Assembly: GCA_003162615.1 (NCBI GenBank) | Contig: PMNG01000166.1 | Coordinates: 2,506 to 11,530, forward strand | Length of the DNA stretch: 9,025 bases | Reading direction: 5' to 3' | Source of the DNA: Methanothrix sp. | GTDB taxonomy: Archaea; Halobacteriota; Methanosarcinia; Methanotrichales; Methanotrichaceae | In this document: piece after piece, positions 5,928 to 9,025 of the stretch | Numbering within the stretch: position 1 is the first letter of the stretch | Layout of the letters: the number at the start of each line of letters is the position of its first letter | The notes under the pieces: generated by a model | What the model was told of the DNA's origin: nothing | Seen by the model: the letters and a program-made list of their open reading frames with translations, nothing else | The model's database searches: none | Translations under genes and position numbers: made by a program

Positions 5928-6679
5928 AAACCTTGACTTTGACGATTAAAGGCGGATCTGATAAGGATGGACGAGCTGATGCAGTAAACGAGGTCGAGAT
6001 CGTAAGCGGAGAAATCATAGGAATAGTAGGCCCGACGGGATCGGGGAAGAGCACGCTTATAGCAGACATCGAGCAGTTCGCACAAGGAGATACGCCTTCA
6101 GGCCGCAGTATACTGATCGACGGCGAGGAGCCTGAGCCAACTCTTAGGACTGATCCCCGAAAGAAGCTGGTGGCCCAATTGTCCCAGAACATGCACTTCC
6201 TTGCGGACATGTCGGTCGAGGATTTCCTGAGGATGCACGCCAAGAGCCGGGGAAAGAACGGCGATACGGCAAACAAGGTCGTAGAGCTTGCCAACACCCT
6301 GACTGGTGAGCCAATAAACCCCGGACATCCCCTTACTATCCTGAGCGGTGGCCAGTCCAGGGCGCTAATGACGGCTGATATAGCTGTGATAAGCGACTCT
6401 CCAATTGTGCTAATAGACGAGATCGAGAACGCCGGTATAAAGAAGAAGGAGGCTCTGCACCTTTTGGCTGGCGAGGGCAAGATAGTAGTGGTGGTTACTC
6501 ACGACCCCATGCTGGCCCTGATGGCATCCCGTAGAATCGTCATGAAGAACGGCGGCATGACAAAAGTGATAAGCACTACCGACCAGGAGCACCGGGTCTT
6601 CCTGGATATCGAGAAGGTTGACGGCTGGCTGACCACTCTCCGGGAGACAATAAGACGAGGAGAGGTAGTTGTAGCATGA
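5924..6679 (+). CDS. Soluble ABC-type ATPase, unknown partner
   Basis: The 251-residue protein is a complete single ABC nucleotide-binding domain: Walker A GPTGSGKST (36-44), Q-loop glutamine within VAQLSQN (83-89), signature LSGGQ (140-144), Walker B IVLIDEIE with Asp165/Glu166, and H-loop His193 in VVTHD. No membrane segment is present and no permease gene is nearby, so it is unlikely to be a normal transporter. It may drive conformational change or assembly, as soluble ABC ATPases such as SufC or the methanogen MCR activation component A2 do, although A2 has two such domains. The start overlaps the cysteate synthase stop (ATGA) and has GGAG at 5912-5915. About 40 residues after the H-loop include a closing segment (VDGWLTTLRETIRRGE) that could mediate contacts. 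The exact function is not recognised. Confidence 0.85.
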   Translation: MKTLTLTIKGGSDKDGRADAVNEVEIVSGEIIGIVGPTGSGKSTLIADIEQFAQGDTPSGRSILIDGEEPEPTLRTDPRKKLVAQLSQNMHFLADMSVEDFLRMHAKSRGKNGDTANKVVELANTLTGEPINPGHPLTILSGGQSRALMTADIAVISDSPIVLIDEIENAGIKKKEALHLLAGEGKIVVVVTHDPMLALMASRRIVMKNGGMTKVISTTDQEHRVFLDIEKVDGWLTTLRETIRRGEVVVA

Positions 6680-7374
6680 AGATGGTTGTGACTGCAGGGA
6701 CTCCGGGCTCGGGCAAGACTTCCGTTCTAATGCACGTCATCCGGGACCTCAAGCGTGTTGGTGTCAAGCCGGCACTCGTTAAGATCGACTGTCTGTGGAC
6801 CGAGGATGACACGAGGTTCAAAAGATTGGATGTACCTGTGGCTGTCGGTTTATCCAGAGACATGTGCCCTGACCATTACGCCATCTACAACGTGGAGGAG
6901 ATGTTGGATTGGGCCGCAGAGCAGAATGCCGATGTGCTGTTGAATGAGACCGCCGGCCTGTGTCTCCGCTGCGCGCCCTATCCTGATAGCTGCCTAGCCG
7001 TGTGCGTTATAGACGTTACCACCGGTCCGAACACGCCCCTCAAGGTAGGACCTCTTCTAACTACTGCCGACGCCGTGGTAACCACGAAGGGTGACCTGGT
7101 CTCCCAGGCGGAGAGAGAGGTCTTCCGGGAGCGCATCCTAGAGGCAAACCCAAGGTGCAGGATCATCGAGGCCAATGGCCTATCCGGCAAGGGCTCTGCA
7201 GAGCTGGCTGACCTGATCAGGGGTTGGTCTGACATCTCCGGAGAGATGGTGCTCCGGCACAACCCACCCCTCGGAGTGTGCACGCTATGCACTGGCGAGC
7301 TGCGCGTGGCGAAGGATCACCACAGGGGAGTGCTGAGGCACATAGACGGCTTTATGGAATATACTGGTGAGTGA
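6676..7374 (+). CDS. HypB/G3E-like P-loop GTPase with extra cysteine motifs
   Basis: The 232-residue protein begins with a P-loop almost at its N-terminus, GTPGSGKTS (8-16), as in the SIMIBI class GTPases HypB, UreG and CobW that load metals into enzymes. Further signs are VKIDC (35-39), LLNETAGLCLRCAP (88-101), the CVIDVTTG strand and TKGD (137-140), which can stand for the NKxD guanine-specificity motif. Candidate metal or cluster ligands are Cys96, Cys99 and Cys106 around the switch region, and a C-terminal CTLC (202-205) followed by the histidines in KDHHRG (213-218). The start overlaps the ATPase stop by ATGA and follows GGAGAGGT at 6659-6666. A maturation or chaperone role for a metalloenzyme is likely from the family; the target is unknown. 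Nickel, Fe-S or cobalt handling are all possible. Confidence 0.82.
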   Translation: MKMVVTAGTPGSGKTSVLMHVIRDLKRVGVKPALVKIDCLWTEDDTRFKRLDVPVAVGLSRDMCPDHYAIYNVEEMLDWAAEQNADVLLNETAGLCLRCAPYPDSCLAVCVIDVTTGPNTPLKVGPLLTTADAVVTTKGDLVSQAEREVFRERILEANPRCRIIEANGLSGKGSAELADLIRGWSDISGEMVLRHNPPLGVCTLCTGELRVAKDHHRGVLRHIDGFMEYTGE

Positions 7375-7376
7375 TT

Positions 7377-8066
7377 ATGGCTGAAATATCGGAAATGCTG
7401 CCAGGGTATAACTGTGGCGAATGCGGTCACAAGCAATGCAGGGATTACGCCGATTTCGTTTCTAGGGATGGAGACGTTAGCAAGTGCCCTTACCTTGAGC
7501 AGGAAAGGTTTGCAGACACTAAGGCGGAGATCGTAGAGTTCCTCTCTACTCACAGGGTAGTTGAGGAAAAGATCGGCAAGGACAAAGTCGAAGATATTCC
7601 TCTCCAGTGCAAGGGCTGCGAGGAGAGCATCATAGGAGTTATAGATAGGCGAAGAGCCGATTTCAGCCTGGGCCCGATTCCTGGAGAGCCTTCCTGCCGT
7701 GAGGACCTATTTCCATTCGGTAGGTCTATCGACATAGGGCCTGGAGACGTTCTGAGGTACAGGCCCCTTGGATGCCCTGTGATACACTTCGCCAGGGTCA
7801 TGAAGTACAGTAAAGGCATAGCCACAGTCCATCTGGCTGGGCCTCGACACCTTCTGGGCGACAAAAACTTCCAATATAAAGATGTTGGCATATGTATGGT
7901 CACCAGCTTCGAGGGATTTATCCAAAAGGGCCGGGTGCCGGATGTGGGGGAGACTGTCAAATTTCTACCAAGTCATTGCATGATGCAGAAGGTCCACTCC
8001 GGGGTAATAGTCCACTCCGAGGGGAAGAGGCTCAGGATCGAGGGGATCGATCTGAAAGTATGGTAG
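7377..8066 (+). CDS. Cysteine-rich Fe-S protein with CODH/ACS-type four-Cys domain
   Basis: The 229-residue protein starts with a four-cysteine [4Fe-4S] module, YNCGECGHKQCRDYADF with Cys13, 16, 21 and a distal Cys37 (KCPYL). This resembles the small Fe-S domain at the N-terminus of the CODH/ACS corrinoid subunit and of RnfB. A second set of conserved-looking cysteines follows: QCKGC (78 and 81), Cys107 (GEPSC) and Cys133 (PLGCPVIHF). The rest, rich in glycine and beta-forming segments with VKFLPSHCMMQKVHSG near the end, is not a domain I can name. Start at ATG 7377 is favoured by GGTGAG at 7366-7371. A GTG at 7371 overlaps the GTPase stop as GTGA and would add two residues. As the last gene of the operon it is the probable electron or cluster donor of the trio. 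The gene ends in TAG. Confidence 0.8.
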   Translation: MAEISEMLPGYNCGECGHKQCRDYADFVSRDGDVSKCPYLEQERFADTKAEIVEFLSTHRVVEEKIGKDKVEDIPLQCKGCEESIIGVIDRRRADFSLGPIPGEPSCREDLFPFGRSIDIGPGDVLRYRPLGCPVIHFARVMKYSKGIATVHLAGPRHLLGDKNFQYKDVGICMVTSFEGFIQKGRVPDVGETVKFLPSHCMMQKVHSGVIVHSEGKRLRIEGIDLKVW

Positions 8067-8285
8067 CTGGATAGTGAAAATGGTGCGATAAAATCTCCGT
8101 GCATATGCCCGTTTGAATCTTTCGCTTGGTATGGTGCATGAATGACTTTATGTGCGGATAAAGTAAAATAGAACTTGCATAACAAATAACTTTCTGTCTT
8201 TCAGTAGATCGCATCATTTATTGAAGGACAATGCGATTTTGTAGGCTGGGAAACACTGACCAATTGCCATAAGCAATATTTCGAC
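8067..8285. other. AT-rich intergenic stretch with a weak stem-loop, no gene seen
   Basis: About 220 bases after the Fe-S gene hold no convincing coding frame on either strand. ATCGCAT (8208-8214) can pair with ATGCGAT (8231-8237) across a 16-base loop, and TTT follows the stem. This might end the upstream transcript, but the loop is large and the distance from the stop (about 140 bases) argues against a simple terminator. The base composition shifts clearly towards A and T here and stays so to the window's end. Confidence 0.3.
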
Positions 8286-8293
8286 TTATATAA
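8286..8293 (+). promoter_or_regulatory. TATA box upstream of the small ORF and kaiB
   Basis: TTATATAA is a strong archaeal-type TATA box and predicts transcription starting around 8315. That is about 40 bases before the ATG at 8353 and 180 before kaiB, so both could share one transcript. Confidence 0.45.
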
Positions 8294-8352
8294 GAATGAT
8301 AACGGGAGCAAGTAAAAAGGTCTCAAACCTTATCTGAAGGCATTTTCTTACT

Positions 8353-8487
8353 ATGAAGAACCTTGAAAAATGGAGATACTTATCTAAAGACCTAAATCCA
8401 TATTCTGTCAAGGTTTTAAGGGAAGTGAGGATATTAAGAAACAATATAGAGGACTATTGGTCCAGTATATTTGCATACAGAGGTTGA
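8353..8487 (+). CDS. Small ORF of 44 residues upstream of kaiB
   Basis: The frame begins MKNLEKWRYLSKDL, continues through SVKVLREVRILRNNIEDYW and ends AYRG. The peptide is charged and probably helical, with no membrane segment and no domain I recognise. It follows a TATA box by about 60 bp, has GAAGG at 8336-8340 (12 bases before the start), and ends six bases before the kaiB ATG. This spacing suggests co-translation with kaiB. Its stop region carries the kaiB Shine-Dalgarno (GAGGT at 8480-8484). It could be a real small partner protein, the end of a decayed gene, or a leader peptide. It is too short for composition to prove coding. Confidence 0.35.
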   Translation: MKNLEKWRYLSKDLNPYSVKVLREVRILRNNIEDYWSSIFAYRG

Positions 8488-8493
8488 TGATAA

Positions 8494-8823
8494 ATGATGT
8501 ACAAACAGAATGAATCAGCGTTGTTTGGCATGACTAAAAACGATATGCTTAATGAAATTGCAGACTTTAGACTTTACATTAAAGGCATGTATCCAGATTC
8601 TGTCAAAGCTCTTATAGCAACAAAAGTGATCTGCGACCGATATCTTCCAGGTCGTAGTTCCTTAGAAATAATTGATACCATAAAAGAACCTGAACGTGCT
8701 TTGGCTGATGGCATCACCAAAATACCCACCCTGGTAAAACTTTCACCTTATCCTCTCCAGAGTTTATCTAATGAGTTAGAAGATCCGGAGCAGATTCTTG
8801 TTACGTTGGGACTTCGGTCTTAA
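8494..8823 (+). CDS. kaiB: KaiB homologue (circadian-clock-type thioredoxin-like protein)
   Basis: This cytoplasmic protein of 109 residues matches the KaiB family over residues 25-107. FRLYIKGMYPDSVKAL corresponds to the KaiB opening strand and helix (cyanobacterial LKLYVAGNTPNSVRAL). LEIIDTIKEPERALADGI corresponds to the VIDVLKNP region, and IPTLVKLSPYPL to the TPTLAK-LP-P stretch with its cis-proline. The end, EDPEQILVTLGL, aligns with the final KaiB helix. An N-terminal extension of about 24 residues precedes the domain. In cyanobacteria KaiB switches fold and binds KaiC; in other microbes KaiB relatives are linked to KaiC-like ATPases or stress responses. No kaiC is in the window. The start is ATG 8494 (or 8497), with GAGGT at 8480-8484. 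The gene is AT-rich and uses more A/T-ending codons than the left-hand operons, hinting at acquisition or a different genomic island. Confidence 0.85.
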   Translation: MMYKQNESALFGMTKNDMLNEIADFRLYIKGMYPDSVKALIATKVICDRYLPGRSSLEIIDTIKEPERALADGITKIPTLVKLSPYPLQSLSNELEDPEQILVTLGLRS

Positions 8824-9025
8824 ACTTCAAAACTTAATATACAGATAACGGACCATACATGCATCTTCAATGAATATGACCCGGAGACATCCTTTTAAGT
8901 GTTAGAGCTAATTTGTAGATATTTTTATCATTTTCTACCATTGGTATATATTGGCGATCTCTTCCAGTAAGGTGTGGCTATTGGATCAACCGAATCTGTC
9001 AGTTTATAGTCTTTAACGCAACTTT
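8824..9025. other. AT-rich right end, no supported gene
   Basis: I see no gene on the plus strand here. On the reverse strand one frame is open from the window edge (9023) to a stop at 8930-8928, giving 31 codons with segments such as VDPIATPYWKRSPIYTNGRK. That could be the tail of a leftward gene lying outside the window, but a run of this length is expected by chance in some frame. TGGTATATATTGG (8941-8953) contains a TATA-like core. Confidence 0.2.

Noticed and set aside
5836..6480. 214-codon open frame on the reverse strand
   Set aside because: It is antisense to the ABC ATPase gene with intact Walker and signature motifs; the reverse product is serine- and proline-rich, typical of a shadow frame.
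8064..8140. Possible pyrrolysine read-through of the TAG ending the Fe-S gene
   Set aside because: Only about two dozen codons follow before TGA, they have no conserved look, and nothing here shows that the host uses pyrrolysine.
1..9025. CRISPR arrays, tRNA or rRNA genes, insertion sequences
   Set aside because: No regularly spaced repeats, no cloverleaf-like segments and no transposase motifs were found on reading through both strands.

Overview
This window looks like chromosomal DNA of a methanogenic archaeon, most likely of the order Methanosarcinales. I lean towards a Methanothrix-like lineage, but that is a guess from overall feel. The evidence for a methanogen is a cysteate synthase-type enzyme of coenzyme M synthesis, an archaeal-type lumazine synthase, archaeal promoters (BRE/TATA boxes 26-27 bp upstream of leaderless starts), TTG start use and many small redox/metal proteins.

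Left part (1-2838). The 5' part of a branched-chain aminotransferase gene (ilvE) runs leftward off the window. A three-gene rightward unit diverges from it: ribH (lumazine synthase), a class I aspartate-type aminotransferase starting at TTG with a good Shine-Dalgarno, and a short QueG-like protein with eight cluster-binding cysteines. The shared ilvE/ribH promoter region carries a direct and an inverted repeat.

Middle (2857-4563). Two leftward genes follow: a secreted Cache-domain protein and a helix-turn-helix regulator with a C-terminal PrpR-N-like sensor domain. The regulator is divergent from the next operon.

Right-centre (4673-8066). A tight four-gene operon starts at a near-textbook leaderless archaeal promoter: cysteate synthase, a soluble ABC-type ATPase, a HypB/G3E-like P-loop GTPase and a cysteine-rich Fe-S protein. 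The first three junctions are ATGA, ATGA and near-GTGA overlaps. Cysteate synthase makes the precursor of coenzyme M, and the aminotransferase at 942-2078 could supply the next step (cysteate to sulfopyruvate). The ATPase/GTPase/Fe-S trio has no function I can name. Its content resembles a metallocentre or sulfur-insertion machine, and it is the best candidate here for an undescribed system. Two 10-bp palindromes between the regulator and the operon are plausible operators.

Right end (8067-9025). Composition becomes clearly AT-rich. This stretch holds a promoter, a 44-residue small ORF and a KaiB homologue with a good Shine-Dalgarno, with no KaiC in view. The KaiB protein departs from cyanobacterial KaiB at the two C-terminal residues known to control its fold switch. 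The last 200 bases hold no convincing gene.
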